From an uncultured Erysipelotrichaceae bacterium (lineage in GTDB: Bacteria; Bacillota_I; Bacilli_A; RF39; UBA660), in assembly GCA_902800945.1 (NCBI GenBank), contig CADCFX010000008.1, forward strand, positions 1 to 52,735: DNA of 52,735 nucleotides. Direction: 5' to 3'. Within the stretch, counting starts at the first letter, position 1. Each line of letters begins with the position of its first letter. Made by a program: the position numbers and the translations under genes. The notes below the pieces were generated by a model. It was not told the origin of the DNA and made no database searches. It worked only from the letters and a program-made list of their open reading frames with translations. Of the stretch, positions 17,325 to 26,197 are shown in pieces.

Positions 17325-18653
17325 ATGAGGAAAATATATCGCGGCTTATTATTGCTGTTTATAAGTTTATTCGCTTTTACAAAAGTTGAAGCGATCTCTT
17401 TTAACCTGTCAATTATAGGCGACACAGAAGTAAAAGTTGGAGAAAGCATTAATTTATCAGCCGATTATTGGATAGGAAATGAAATGTTCGATCCTTCACT
17501 ACCAAATGGAGGTATTGGACCTGTATCACATGAAAACGTTACAACTTCTTCCACATGGTCAAGTAGTAAGACAAATATTGCTACAGTAAATGCTAGCGGC
17601 GTAGTAACAGGTGTAGCCGTAGGAACTACAACCATAAAAGTCGTATATACTAACGATGGAATAACTACAGAAGCAGAAATGGATATAAATGTAATAGAAG
17701 GAAATTCTTCACAAAATAGAAGATTAATAATTGATGATAAATACGAAGTGCCAGGGCCAATTTTAGTAGCTGGACAGAGTAGAGGAACATTTGTCACATT
17801 AGTCGGTATACCCGCCTCAAAAAAATCAGATATACAGGCAACATCAAGCAATACTGAAGTAGTTGAAATTACTAATACTAATCTATTTAATGATACAGAT
17901 TATTCGGTGGATAATGTTATCTTTGTTGAATATAACTTAAAAAAAGTTGGAACAGCTGTTCTAACTGTATCTGTGGAATATGAAGGAGAAACCTATGAAG
18001 ATTCTTACACCATGAATGTAAGAGAACATTCTTATTCTCTAACAATAACTGATAGAAACGGTGAAGAATTACCATCTGAAGTAAATATAAACGATAATAT
18101 ACTGTTAAAAGTTACTAAATATCAAGGAACATTACCTCCAGAAGATATTACTAATGAAGTAATATGGTCTTCGAGTGATGAAAATATTGCATCAGTAAGT
18201 GGGGGAAGAGTAACCTTTAAAAAAGCTGGTAATGTAAGCGTTTCTGCCACAGCAATCTATTCAAACGAACAAGTAACAAAAACATATAAATTCACTGTAT
18301 TAGGTGATGAACAGAATAATGATAGCAAACAAACTAATGAGGATGAACCTAATAATGAACCTCAAAAAAATATTAATCCCCTATGTACAATAAACGATGA
18401 AGGTATATACTATGATAATAAAGGTACTGAAGTTGATGCCGATACTTACAAAAAAAGATGTGGGTGCATACTAATTGGAGAAACTTACTATGATATAGAT
18501 GGGAAAGTAACAACCGAAGAGGAATTTAACAAAGTATGCGTTCCCAAAACTGGTAATACCATATCTTTGGTAATACTAACTTCTTTATTATTAATCCTAA
18601 CAGGTATCTATACCATATATAGTGTGTATAATAATAAATTCTATAAAGTATAG
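17325..18653 (+). CDS. Surface protein with BIG2 domains and VPxTG-like anchor
   Basis: Secreted protein of 442 residues. A signal peptide is followed by bacterial Ig-like (BIG_2) repeats, recognisable by WSSSKTNIATVNASGVVTGV near residue 75 and WSSSDENIASVSGGRVTF near 285. A third Ig-like region lies between them. After an Asn/Glu/Gln-rich linker comes one Cys-rich unit (KKRCGCILIGETYYDIDG) matching the repeats of the previous gene. The end is CVPKTG, a hydrophobic helix and a tail ending FYKV, closely parallel to its neighbour's IYKV tail. The role is probably adhesion or surface display. SD: AAAGGAGTG. Confidence 0.85.
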   Translation: MRKIYRGLLLLFISLFAFTKVEAISFNLSIIGDTEVKVGESINLSADYWIGNEMFDPSLPNGGIGPVSHENVTTSSTWSSSKTNIATVNASGVVTGVAVGTTTIKVVYTNDGITTEAEMDINVIEGNSSQNRRLIIDDKYEVPGPILVAGQSRGTFVTLVGIPASKKSDIQATSSNTEVVEITNTNLFNDTDYSVDNVIFVEYNLKKVGTAVLTVSVEYEGETYEDSYTMNVREHSYSLTITDRNGEELPSEVNINDNILLKVTKYQGTLPPEDITNEVIWSSSDENIASVSGGRVTFKKAGNVSVSATAIYSNEQVTKTYKFTVLGDEQNNDSKQTNEDEPNNEPQKNINPLCTINDEGIYYDNKGTEVDADTYKKRCGCILIGETYYDIDGKVTTEEEFNKVCVPKTGNTISLVILTSLLLILTGIYTIYSVYNNKFYKV

Positions 18654-18670
18654 TTAATCTATACTTTTTT
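18645..18670 (+). terminator. Terminator overlapping the stop codon
   Basis: AAAGTATAG/CTATACTTT stem followed by Ts; the stem includes the TAG stop. Confidence 0.85.
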
Positions 18671-18683
18671 CTTTACGTAAAAT

Positions 18684-18712
18684 TTGCCAAAAATATCAAA
18701 ACATACTATAAT
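18684..18712 (+). promoter_or_regulatory. Strong sigma-A-type promoter
   Basis: TTGCCA, exact 17-bp spacer, TATAAT. It drives a leader of about 110 nt. Confidence 0.75.
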
Positions 18713-18730
18713 TATTTATATATGAGATGG

Positions 18731-18812
18731 GGCTAGTGTGATATTAAGCGCCTAATAACGGGTATTAAACCATTATATCAAAGCCATTAATTTCACAATT
18801 TTTCTAGCAAGG
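18731..18812 (+). promoter_or_regulatory. Structured 5' leader of unknown class
   Basis: GCTAG-TGTGA-ATTAA (18732-18747) can pair with TTAAT-TCACA-CTAGC (18787-18808), three 5-bp blocks separated by a T-T mismatch and a 6-nt bulge. The enclosed segment contains a TAATA/TATTA hairpin with an ACGGG loop (18753-18767). A competing pairing TGATAT/ATATCA (18739-18744 with 18775-18780) is also possible. I could not match it to a known riboswitch consensus. Confidence 0.45.
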
Positions 18813-18828
18813 ACACAGGGGTGAAAAA

Positions 18829-20772
18829 ATGAAAAAGCGATACATTGATCAAAACGGAAGAATACCTACGTTTCATATCCAGAACGAATTGGAAGAATTT
18901 GCTAAAGTAGGAAGAGAATACCCATCATCAAGGATGGTAAGAACTAAAAAAGGCAAAAAGGCAATAGCAGCCTTAATAGACCTCGAAAAAAATCATAATC
19001 ACAATTTATATACCGAAATAGTAAACCGAGCAAAGAGATATCCAGATAGTGTAGCGCTATTTTATCGTGGCACCGAGGTGACTTACAGAGAATTAGTAAA
19101 AAAAGTTGATGATATGTCAAAATTCTTGGCAGAAGCGGGCATAGTGATGGGAGATGAAATCCCTGTTTGTATGACTAATACGCCGGAGTTTGTGTACCTA
19201 TTAATTGCAGCCAACAAAGTTGGGGCAAAGTTAAATATATTTGGTGAGCAATTCGACCATGATTATATTAGAAAAATTTTAGAAGGCTGTACAAAAAAAG
19301 TATTCTTTGGAGATGACTCAAAATATGACGCGATTAAAGACGTTATACAAGAATCAAATATACAAACAAAGGTTATATCATCTTTATCTGATTCTCTTCC
19401 AGAAGATCCGTCTAAAACAAAAGGCTACGAAGAAAAGTTAGAAGAATATTATCATTATCCTAATAAAGTGCCAGAGTATATCGCAGAAGATAATAGGATA
19501 ATATCATACCAGCAAGCGCAAAGAATTGGAGAGGAATCTTCAAGAGAAGTAGAGTCTGTAGGGGACCTAGAAACAGATTTTTTAGTTACATATACAAGCG
19601 GATCAACAATAAATGGTTGGCCAAAAGCAATTATTCATAGAAACAGAAGCTTAATAGTAAGCGCAAGGTTCCATGATTGTGAACTATCCGGGAATCCAGA
19701 CATGAAGGCCCTTAGATGCTTAGCGCACATTCCGACTGAATCGAATACAGATATAATAGCTTGTATTACAGATATTCTATCTCAAGGGTGGATTGTTTGT
19801 CTAGAACCAGAATATGGCTTGGATTCGATACTTGATGTAGTTATGCTTAATAAGCCAAATTATTTAAATGTAACCAAAAGCCACGCCGTCGCTTTAATTA
19901 AGCAATACTTGTTTGGCGGAAAATTTAAGAATAGGCTTCTAGATTTTATATTTACTATGTTCGCTGTCGGAGAGGGGACCTGCCCAGGAGAAGAGAAGTT
20001 TATTAATAAAGGACTCAGAGTAGGAAAAGCAGGTAGTGCCGTAAGCATCAAAGGGTTCAGACTCCCTTTTACCACATTAGGTATAGCAGGAGGAAGTTGC
20101 GAACAAGGGGCAGTTTATTATACACTGTGGAAGAGTTTTACAGAAATAAAAACAAGGCTTCAAGGAGTGAGAGAATGCGGTATGTTTCCAGAGGCCTATG
20201 TTTGTGCAACAGCTTTAAAACCCGACGGAATGGGCGGATATGAAGAATGTAAATACGGAGAGATGGGTCTGCTTGTAACGAATTCTTATTCGAATATGTC
20301 TGGGTATAAAGACAATCCTGAAGCAACGAACGACATGCTTATAGAAGACAACAGAGGAAGGGTTTGGTTTTCAGGGAAAGTATATGGCTATATTGATAAA
20401 CTAGGCGGTGTTCATATTAAAGGGAGAGAAGACGTCTATTCGCATGGAAAATTACCTTTATTTAGAATTGAAGAAATGGTAACAAAAGATACAAAGAAAG
20501 TACTATCATGCCAGGTTGTAGAACATGATACTAGACTAATCGCAATTGTCCAATTTCAATATGGAATAAACAAAGAAAAAGGAATTAAATCAATAAGGGG
20601 TAGATTAAGAAACCTGGCAGGCGCAGAAATAGCTGATGAAATAGAAATTCAGGTGATTCCGTTCAGTGAATCATACCCTCTAACACATAGTGGTAAAAGG
20701 AAAATAAGCTATGATAAAGAAAAGATTAAAGAATTGACAGCTGGCGGTAGATCACTAAAATTAGTTGGATAA
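18829..20772 (+). CDS. AMP-forming acyl/aryl ligase (ANL superfamily), divergent
   Basis: Cytosolic adenylating enzyme of 647 residues. The phosphate-binding motif is YTSGSTINGWPKAIIHRN, with extra residues compared with the usual TSGTTGxPKG. YGYIDKLGGVHIKGREDV is the A8-like hinge. The end has THSGKRKISYDKEK with the likely catalytic Lys. An N-terminal extension of about 60 residues precedes the AMP-binding domain. Such enzymes activate a carboxylate as acyl-AMP and then usually form a thioester. The substrate cannot be inferred. Base composition looks richer in G+C than neighbours. A structured leader and a terminator isolate it as a single regulated unit. SD: GGGGTGA. Confidence 0.8.
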   Translation: MKKRYIDQNGRIPTFHIQNELEEFAKVGREYPSSRMVRTKKGKKAIAALIDLEKNHNHNLYTEIVNRAKRYPDSVALFYRGTEVTYRELVKKVDDMSKFLAEAGIVMGDEIPVCMTNTPEFVYLLIAANKVGAKLNIFGEQFDHDYIRKILEGCTKKVFFGDDSKYDAIKDVIQESNIQTKVISSLSDSLPEDPSKTKGYEEKLEEYYHYPNKVPEYIAEDNRIISYQQAQRIGEESSREVESVGDLETDFLVTYTSGSTINGWPKAIIHRNRSLIVSARFHDCELSGNPDMKALRCLAHIPTESNTDIIACITDILSQGWIVCLEPEYGLDSILDVVMLNKPNYLNVTKSHAVALIKQYLFGGKFKNRLLDFIFTMFAVGEGTCPGEEKFINKGLRVGKAGSAVSIKGFRLPFTTLGIAGGSCEQGAVYYTLWKSFTEIKTRLQGVRECGMFPEAYVCATALKPDGMGGYEECKYGEMGLLVTNSYSNMSGYKDNPEATNDMLIEDNRGRVWFSGKVYGYIDKLGGVHIKGREDVYSHGKLPLFRIEEMVTKDTKKVLSCQVVEHDTRLIAIVQFQYGINKEKGIKSIRGRLRNLAGAEIADEIEIQVIPFSESYPLTHSGKRKISYDKEKIKELTAGGRSLKLVG

Positions 20773-20798
20773 AAATGATAGAAATATCATTTTTTTTG
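20772..20798 (+). terminator. Terminator after the ligase
   Basis: AAAATGATA/TATCATTTT stem, GAAA loop, long T-run. Confidence 0.9.
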
Positions 20799-20845
20799 TT
20801 CTTATGATATAATATACATGAATAAGCATAGTAGGAGGGGTCTAT

Positions 20846-23179
20846 ATGTTATACATGTTCATTTCTTGTTTCGCATTTTTAATGGTGATAGCTGTAGCTT
20901 TTTTTATAAAACCTAAAATTAAAAACGAGGATACAAAACTATACTCAGTAATAATAGTAACTAACATAGCAGGAATAATTATTGATATTATCCAATATGT
21001 AGTGATACGCGAAAATTATAATATACACTTTTCAAATGTGCTCGGCAAGCTCTATTTAATTTATGTCTTTTTTTGGACCTATTTATTATCGATCTACACC
21101 ATCAATATAAGCAAGAATAAAAAAGAAGACACAAGCGGTTCAAATATATATATATATAATATAATTATTCTTGTATTGCTAGTAATAGGATCACTAGCAG
21201 TAATAATAGCTCCAATTGAAATTGTACATGAGGGGAGTAGTATTTACTCTCGTGGACTAGCTTGTACAGCCGCCTATGTAGTTGTCTCGGTGTATATTCT
21301 AATTGATATACTGGGGACTATTATGAATATTTCAACCGTTAAGAATAAGAAAAAATACATTCCGTTTTTGGTATTTTTAGGAATAGGTGCTATTAGCACA
21401 GTTATTCAAGCAATTCATCCTGAAATGTTATTGATTACACCTGTCGAGTCATTAATAACTGTACTAACATACTTTTTCATAGAAAATCCAGATGTCAAAA
21501 TGTTAGAAAACATGACTATTTTAAGAGATAGAGCCGATAAAGCTAACAATGCTAAAAGCGAATTCTTATCTAATATGTCACACGAAATAAGAACTCCTCT
21601 TAATGCAATCGTCGGATTTAGTGAAAGTCTAAAAGATGATGAATTACCTAAAGAATCTATGGAAAAAGTAGAAGATATTATAATGGCTTCCAATAACCTG
21701 CTTGAAATAGTAAACGGTATTCTCGATATATCTAAGATTGAAGCTAACAAACTAGAAATAATAGAAAAAGAATATGAAATAGAAGAAATATGGAACGAAT
21801 TAATAATATTAACTAAAGCTAGAATAGGTGATAGAGGAATAGATTTTAGAGTAAGTATTGATCCTACTATACCCAAAGTATTATATGGGGATAATACTAG
21901 ATTAAAACAAGTAGTTCTTAATATTCTTACTAATGCTGCTAAATATACCAAAGAAGGATTTGTTGACTTTAGAGTATCAAGTGTAATAAAAAATAATATG
22001 GTAAAGCTAATAATATCGGTCGAAGATTCAGGTATAGGTATTAAAGAAGAAAACTTACCAAGGCTTTTCTCTAAATTTGATAGATTAAGCGTTGAAAAAA
22101 GTTTTACTATAGAAGGCACCGGATTAGGTCTAGCTATTACTAAAAAATTAGTAGAACTTATGGGTGGGAGAATAGTTGTTCAATCAGTTTATGGTAAAGG
22201 ATCTAAATTTACTATAATAATAGATCAAAAAATAGTTTCTTATGAAGTACAACATCAAAAAGAAACTACAGAATCCAATACTAAGGCAGTTGACATCAAA
22301 GGAGCTAAAGTATTATTGGTAGATGATAATGCATTGAATATTAAAGTGGCAACCACCTTGCTTAAAAAGTATAATTTAAATATAGATTCATGCACTAATG
22401 GCTTAGAATGCTTAGAAAAGATTAATAATGGTAATAAATATGATATTGTCTTACTCGATGATATGATGCCTAAAATGAGTGGTAAAGAAACTCTTGCCAA
22501 GCTAAAACAGATTAATGGTTTTAATATTCCCGTTATCGCTCTCACTGCTAATGCAATAGAAGGCATGAAGGAAGAGTACTTAAACCTAGGATTTAACGAT
22601 TACTTATCAAAACCAATAGAAAAGAAAGAATTAGAAAGAGTCTTAAGAACTTATCTTGCTAAAAGACAAATAAATAGTACTAATACAACTAATTCTACAA
22701 GCGCTACTAGCATACTTAGTTCACAAATAACTAGTGACAATCCAATAAAAGAAGATGAACTAGATTTGCCAACTCTAAAGGGGAATGAAAATAGTGAAGA
22801 ACCTGTTCAAACCCATGGTAAAATATTAGTCGTTGATGATAACGAGCTTAATATAAAAGTAGCAGTAAAGCTATTAGAAAAAATAGTAAATAGTGTGGAG
22901 AGTGTTACTAGTGGATCAGACTGCATTGCTAAGGTAGTAGAAGGAAATGATTATGATTTGATACTCATGGATGATATGATGCCGGATTTAGACGGGCCAT
23001 CTACTTTGGATAACTTAAGAGATATAGATGGATTTAACGTGCCAGTTATTTTACTGACTGCCTCTGAATTAGATTCTTCAATAGAAGATAAAATAGCCAA
23101 TCATCACTTTGCTGGATACTTATCAAAACCTATTAATAAAGAAGAATTAATAAAAGTATTAACTAAATTTATAAAATAA
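20846..23179 (+). CDS. Hybrid sensor histidine kinase with two receiver domains
   Basis: Membrane sensor kinase of 777 residues. The first ~215 hold about seven hydrophobic helices with little extracytoplasmic sequence, suggesting membrane or intracellular sensing. HisKA has NMSHEIRTPLNAIVGFSE with the phospho-accepting His near residue 246. The HATPase domain has a G1-like DSGIGI and a G2-like GTGLGLAI. Two receiver domains follow: acceptor Asp near 538 (LLDDMMPKMSG) and near 709 (LMDDMMPDLDG), each with the conserved Thr/Ser and Lys. It is followed 29 bp later by an HPt-receiver gene, so the pair forms a His-Asp-His-Asp relay. TATAAT at 20808-20813; SD AGGAGGGG. Confidence 0.92.
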   Translation: MLYMFISCFAFLMVIAVAFFIKPKIKNEDTKLYSVIIVTNIAGIIIDIIQYVVIRENYNIHFSNVLGKLYLIYVFFWTYLLSIYTINISKNKKEDTSGSNIYIYNIIILVLLVIGSLAVIIAPIEIVHEGSSIYSRGLACTAAYVVVSVYILIDILGTIMNISTVKNKKKYIPFLVFLGIGAISTVIQAIHPEMLLITPVESLITVLTYFFIENPDVKMLENMTILRDRADKANNAKSEFLSNMSHEIRTPLNAIVGFSESLKDDELPKESMEKVEDIIMASNNLLEIVNGILDISKIEANKLEIIEKEYEIEEIWNELIILTKARIGDRGIDFRVSIDPTIPKVLYGDNTRLKQVVLNILTNAAKYTKEGFVDFRVSSVIKNNMVKLIISVEDSGIGIKEENLPRLFSKFDRLSVEKSFTIEGTGLGLAITKKLVELMGGRIVVQSVYGKGSKFTIIIDQKIVSYEVQHQKETTESNTKAVDIKGAKVLLVDDNALNIKVATTLLKKYNLNIDSCTNGLECLEKINNGNKYDIVLLDDMMPKMSGKETLAKLKQINGFNIPVIALTANAIEGMKEEYLNLGFNDYLSKPIEKKELERVLRTYLAKRQINSTNTTNSTSATSILSSQITSDNPIKEDELDLPTLKGNENSEEPVQTHGKILVVDDNELNIKVAVKLLEKIVNSVESVTSGSDCIAKVVEGNDYDLILMDDMMPDLDGPSTLDNLRDIDGFNVPVILLTASELDSSIEDKIANHHFAGYLSKPINKEELIKVLTKFIK

Positions 23180-23208
23180 GTTATAATAAAGAAGAAGGTA
23201 GGGATAAT

Positions 23209-24021
23209 ATGAAAAGTATAAATTACTTAAGACAATTTGGGGCAGACATAGATAGCAGCTTAGAACTATTCGGTGATGAAGCAACTTATAACGAAACTTT
23301 AACTGAGTTTCAAAGAGGAATAGATGGCAAACTAGCAGAAATTGATAAGTACTATCAACAAGCAGATATGCCTAATTATGCTATTCTAGTTCACTCATTA
23401 AAAAGCGATTGTAAATATTTTGGTTTTAAAGAACTAGCAGATATTGCTTATCAACACGAATTAGCATCTAAAGAATCCAACATAAATTTTGTTAGAACTA
23501 ATTACGATAAACTAGTCCAAGAAGCCAAAAAAGTTAGAAAAATAGTAAATGATTATTTCGATGATAGCGTACTAGAAAATAGTCCAAACCAAGCTCCTTC
23601 TCCAGCTGTAGTTGAAGCTATTCAAGAAGAAAAAGAAAATGAAGATATAATCTTAGTAGCAGATGATTCTGAAGTGATTAGAATCTTTGTTAAAAAAATA
23701 TTTGATGCTGAATATGAACTAGCTTTTGCTACTAACGGTGATGAAGCATTAAATATAATTAAAGAACATATGGAAGACAATAGGATTAAAGCTATACTAC
23801 TAGATCTTAATATGCCAGTAAAAGATGGTTTTGCTGTATTAGACTTCTTAAAAGAAAACGACTTATTAAGTTCTATGCCAGTAACTATAGTTTCTGGAGA
23901 TTCGTCTCGAGAAGCAATAGATAAAGCATTTACATACAATATAGTAGATATGTTATCTAAACCATTTAATGAAGCGAAAATTAAAGAAGTAGTAGAAAGA
24001 ACTATAGAATCTAAAAAGTAA
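23209..24021 (+). CDS. HPt-receiver phosphorelay protein without output domain
   Basis: Cytosolic protein of 270 residues. Residues 1-115 are an HPt helical bundle with the phospho-accepting His62 in VHSLKSDCKYFGF. Residues 145-268 are a receiver domain with acidic residues in VADDSE, acceptor Asp199 in LLDLNMPVKDG, Ser/Thr in VSGDSS and Lys in LSKPF. No DNA-binding, GGDEF or other output domain follows, so the signal must pass to another protein or act by protein contact. It is in one operon with the upstream hybrid kinase. Confidence 0.9.
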   Translation: MKSINYLRQFGADIDSSLELFGDEATYNETLTEFQRGIDGKLAEIDKYYQQADMPNYAILVHSLKSDCKYFGFKELADIAYQHELASKESNINFVRTNYDKLVQEAKKVRKIVNDYFDDSVLENSPNQAPSPAVVEAIQEEKENEDIILVADDSEVIRIFVKKIFDAEYELAFATNGDEALNIIKEHMEDNRIKAILLDLNMPVKDGFAVLDFLKENDLLSSMPVTIVSGDSSREAIDKAFTYNIVDMLSKPFNEAKIKEVVERTIESKK

Positions 24022-24043
24022 CACAAGAGTATTCTTGTGTTTT
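24021..24043 (+). terminator. Terminator of the phosphorelay operon
   Basis: ACACAAG/CTTGTGT stem directly at the stop codon, followed by Ts. Confidence 0.8.
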
Positions 24044-24074
24044 CAGTTGTCGCATTTTTTGCACCAACTGAAAA
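24040..24074. repeat. Inverted repeat with 10-bp arms
   Basis: TTTTCAGTTG and CAACTGAAAA enclose TCGCATTTTTTGCAC, which can itself close by GCA/TGC. It has a T-run only when read on the minus strand. The core TGTCGCA...TGC resembles the terminator stem near 39265. Confidence 0.5.
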
Positions 24075-24130
24075 AAGTATTCTTAAAAACAATTTTTTAT
24101 AATATAATAATATACAAGGATAGTGATAAT

Positions 24131-24478
24131 ATGAAGACATTTATATTTTTAAGCTTAGTCTTATTTCATATATCTTTAAGTTTTCTATTAGAGAAGGCCG
24201 GATATAACAGATTACTTTGCTTGGTCCCAGGAATTAATCTTTACTATCTAAGTAAAGCAATAAAGACCAATATTATCCTAATCATTCTTTTAGTAATAGG
24301 AATAATACTTCTACCTATTAGGAATTTAATAATGACTTTAATATATATATACTTGCCATTTATTATTTCTTACTACTATAGCCAGCAAATATACGTGCCC
24401 ATTATAACATTAGTAGTTCCATTTTTAGGATATCCATACATGGCACTTAGAGGTTATTACAATGATAGAGTTCGTTAA
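24131..24478 (+). CDS. Small polytopic membrane protein
   Basis: Protein of 115 residues with three to four hydrophobic segments and the motif EKAGYNRLLCLVPGINLYYLSKAI. This resembles the conserved 'aGkkGW..liPiyN.y' pattern of DUF5684-type membrane proteins; the function is unknown. The ATG behind AAGGATAGTGATAAT is preferred. The longer reading frame begins inside the preceding hairpin region and has no ribosome-binding site. It overlaps the transglutaminase gene by 17 bp, implying coupling. Confidence 0.65.
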   Translation: MKTFIFLSLVLFHISLSFLLEKAGYNRLLCLVPGINLYYLSKAIKTNIILIILLVIGIILLPIRNLIMTLIYIYLPFIISYYYSQQIYVPIITLVVPFLGYPYMALRGYYNDRVR

Positions 24479-25367
24479 AAAAAATATAAAACTTTCTTTG
24501 CTGTTATTAGCTTTAACAAGTATAGTATATTACTATTTTACCAGAGATTTACCAATAAAGGATATTGATAAAAATGCCCCTCATTATGTTAATAATCTAT
24601 ACTTTGGTGAGGACTACGTTTATAATCGTTTACCAGAAAACGAACAAAAAGCATATGACATTATTTTGAAGAACTTAAAGAATTCCAACAACACTGTTAA
24701 AGTTAGCGCATCCGAATTTGGCTGTGACTATGAAGATAATTGTAGTTCGTTGCTGGCAGAATTATACGACGCTATAGCGGTAGATCAGCCTGCTTTAATT
24801 AATTTTGCAACATATCGTTGGATTATCAACGGAGATGATCTGACCATTAAGTTCACTAATGCGGCACCTTTAAAGCTACTAACAGATATAGGGATGCTAA
24901 GAATCGAAAGAATAATCGATGAAATAAAAAGAAAAACCAAAAACATGAGCGACGCTGAAAAAATACTGTATGTTTATGAGTGGATAGGGGATCACGCAAG
25001 ATATGATACCTTATTTACTTTCGCATCTAAAAATCAATCTATTTATAACGTATTTATTAAACATAATGCAGTCTGTGCTGGCTTTTCCAAAACTGCCACA
25101 GTAATATTTCAGAATATAGGAATCGAAGCTTCCTCTGTTACGGGTTTTATGGATGCGAGTCATAACATCGGCCATATGTGGAATATAATAAAACACCAAG
25201 ATAAATACTACTTCTTTGATTCCACATGGGCTGCAAGCCGAAGAAATAAAAGTCTTGAAGACTACTATTTTGGACTATTTCCACCAGAAATGGACAGTTA
25301 TATCTTAGATCATCCAGAATGGTATCCGGACGTTTCGTTTGATATGATACCAGGAGTATTAAACTAA
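24462..25367 (+). CDS. Transglutaminase-like membrane-anchored protein
   Basis: Protein of 301 residues with an N-terminal signal-anchor helix (LSLLLLALTSIVYYYF) and an extracytoplasmic transglutaminase-core domain. The papain-like triad is visible: Cys205 in NAVCAGFSKTA, His238 in HNIGHMWN, Asp253 in YFFDSTWAA. Bacterial members act as cysteine proteases or cross-linkers of proteins or cell wall; which applies here is unknown. It overlaps the upstream small membrane protein. Confidence 0.85.
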   Translation: MIEFVKKNIKLSLLLLALTSIVYYYFTRDLPIKDIDKNAPHYVNNLYFGEDYVYNRLPENEQKAYDIILKNLKNSNNTVKVSASEFGCDYEDNCSSLLAELYDAIAVDQPALINFATYRWIINGDDLTIKFTNAAPLKLLTDIGMLRIERIIDEIKRKTKNMSDAEKILYVYEWIGDHARYDTLFTFASKNQSIYNVFIKHNAVCAGFSKTATVIFQNIGIEASSVTGFMDASHNIGHMWNIIKHQDKYYFFDSTWAASRRNKSLEDYYFGLFPPEMDSYILDHPEWYPDVSFDMIPGVLN

Positions 25368-25392
25368 AAAGACCTTTATTAAGGTCTTTTAA
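25366..25392. terminator. Bidirectional terminator
   Basis: AAAAGACCTT/AAGGTCTTTT stem between convergent genes, with A-run and T-run on either side. Confidence 0.85.
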
Positions 25393-26072
25393 TTGTTAAT
25401 ATCTTTTAATATAGTATTGGCAATATCCTTTATTTGTCTATAACATTCACTCGCCTCTAAAACAGTGCTATTTTCATCTCTTGCTTCAATATATAATTTT
25501 GTAATATCTTGTACTTTATGTTGATCAGTATCTTTAATCATTCTTTCTATAAAATTATTAATACTCTTGATTATATTTTTATCATTCTTTTTATAATAAT
25601 TATATATTGGTCTTAATAGATTTACTTCTCCTTGTCTAATATAACATCTATAAGTTTTACTATCTATACTACTTAAATCTTGAAATTCTTCAATACTATT
25701 AAGTCTGATGATTTTAAATAATTGCTTCATAACATCTTCGGTTTGTAATAAACAAACAACTTCCTTCAAAGGCTCTTTGATAGGGGTTTTAACATTGTAT
25801 ATATAATTAATTTCGTTTACTATATATTCAATTTTATTTAATAAACTTAAATCCTCATTTATACTAATAACATATTTTTTATTCTTTATAGTAGTCATAA
25901 TTTTCTCTTTATTCTTACTTAACTTTAAGTCAATACCATCTACCAAGGCAATTATATCCATATCTTTATAATACTTAACCATTGTTAAAATAATAATATT
26001 TTTTATATTATAAAGAAGGTCACCACTTTTTCTTATCTTTAAAAAGTTGTTAATTTTTGCCTTTGTAAGCAT
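25389..26072 (-). CDS. Hypothetical cytosolic protein
   Basis: Protein of 227 residues, mostly alpha-helical and Lys/Ile/Asn-rich, with no signal peptide or membrane helix. A short segment YYKDMDIIALVDGIDLKLSKN precedes an IMTTIKNKKYVISIN strand-like region. No family is recognised. The ATG follows AAGGAGGAAATACT. The promoter has an inverted repeat overlapping its -35, suggesting it is under repressor control. Confidence 0.65.
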   Translation of the reverse strand: MLTKAKINNFLKIRKSGDLLYNIKNIIILTMVKYYKDMDIIALVDGIDLKLSKNKEKIMTTIKNKKYVISINEDLSLLNKIEYIVNEINYIYNVKTPIKEPLKEVVCLLQTEDVMKQLFKIIRLNSIEEFQDLSSIDSKTYRCYIRQGEVNLLRPIYNYYKKNDKNIIKSINNFIERMIKDTDQHKVQDITKLYIEARDENSTVLEASECYRQIKDIANTILKDINN

Positions 26073-26096
26073 AGTATTTCCTCCTTCGTTGGTTGT

Positions 26097-26127
26097 ATAC
26101 TACCCTTACATTTGAAAAATGTCAAAT
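26097..26127 (-). promoter_or_regulatory. Promoter with overlapping inverted repeat
   Basis: Minus-strand TTGACA (26120-26125) and TAGTAT (26097-26102) with a 17-bp spacer. ATTTGA/TCAAAT (26110-26127) is a 6-nt-spaced inverted repeat overlapping the -35, a plausible operator. Confidence 0.6.
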
Positions 26128-26197
26128 TTAACTAAAATAGTTAATAACCCTATATTTTTAAGGGTTTAGATAGTATAATTAACTAAAGGTGATGACT

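Noticed and set aside
18731-18812. c-di-GMP or other known riboswitch
   Set aside because: Short matches such as CAAAGCC were found but the conserved core arrangement of GEMM, ZTP, preQ1 or THF elements is absent.
21415-22119. Long open frame (234 codons) on the minus strand
   Set aside because: It lies antisense to the histidine kinase domains, has no ribosome-binding site, and reads like the shadow of A+T-rich coding sequence.
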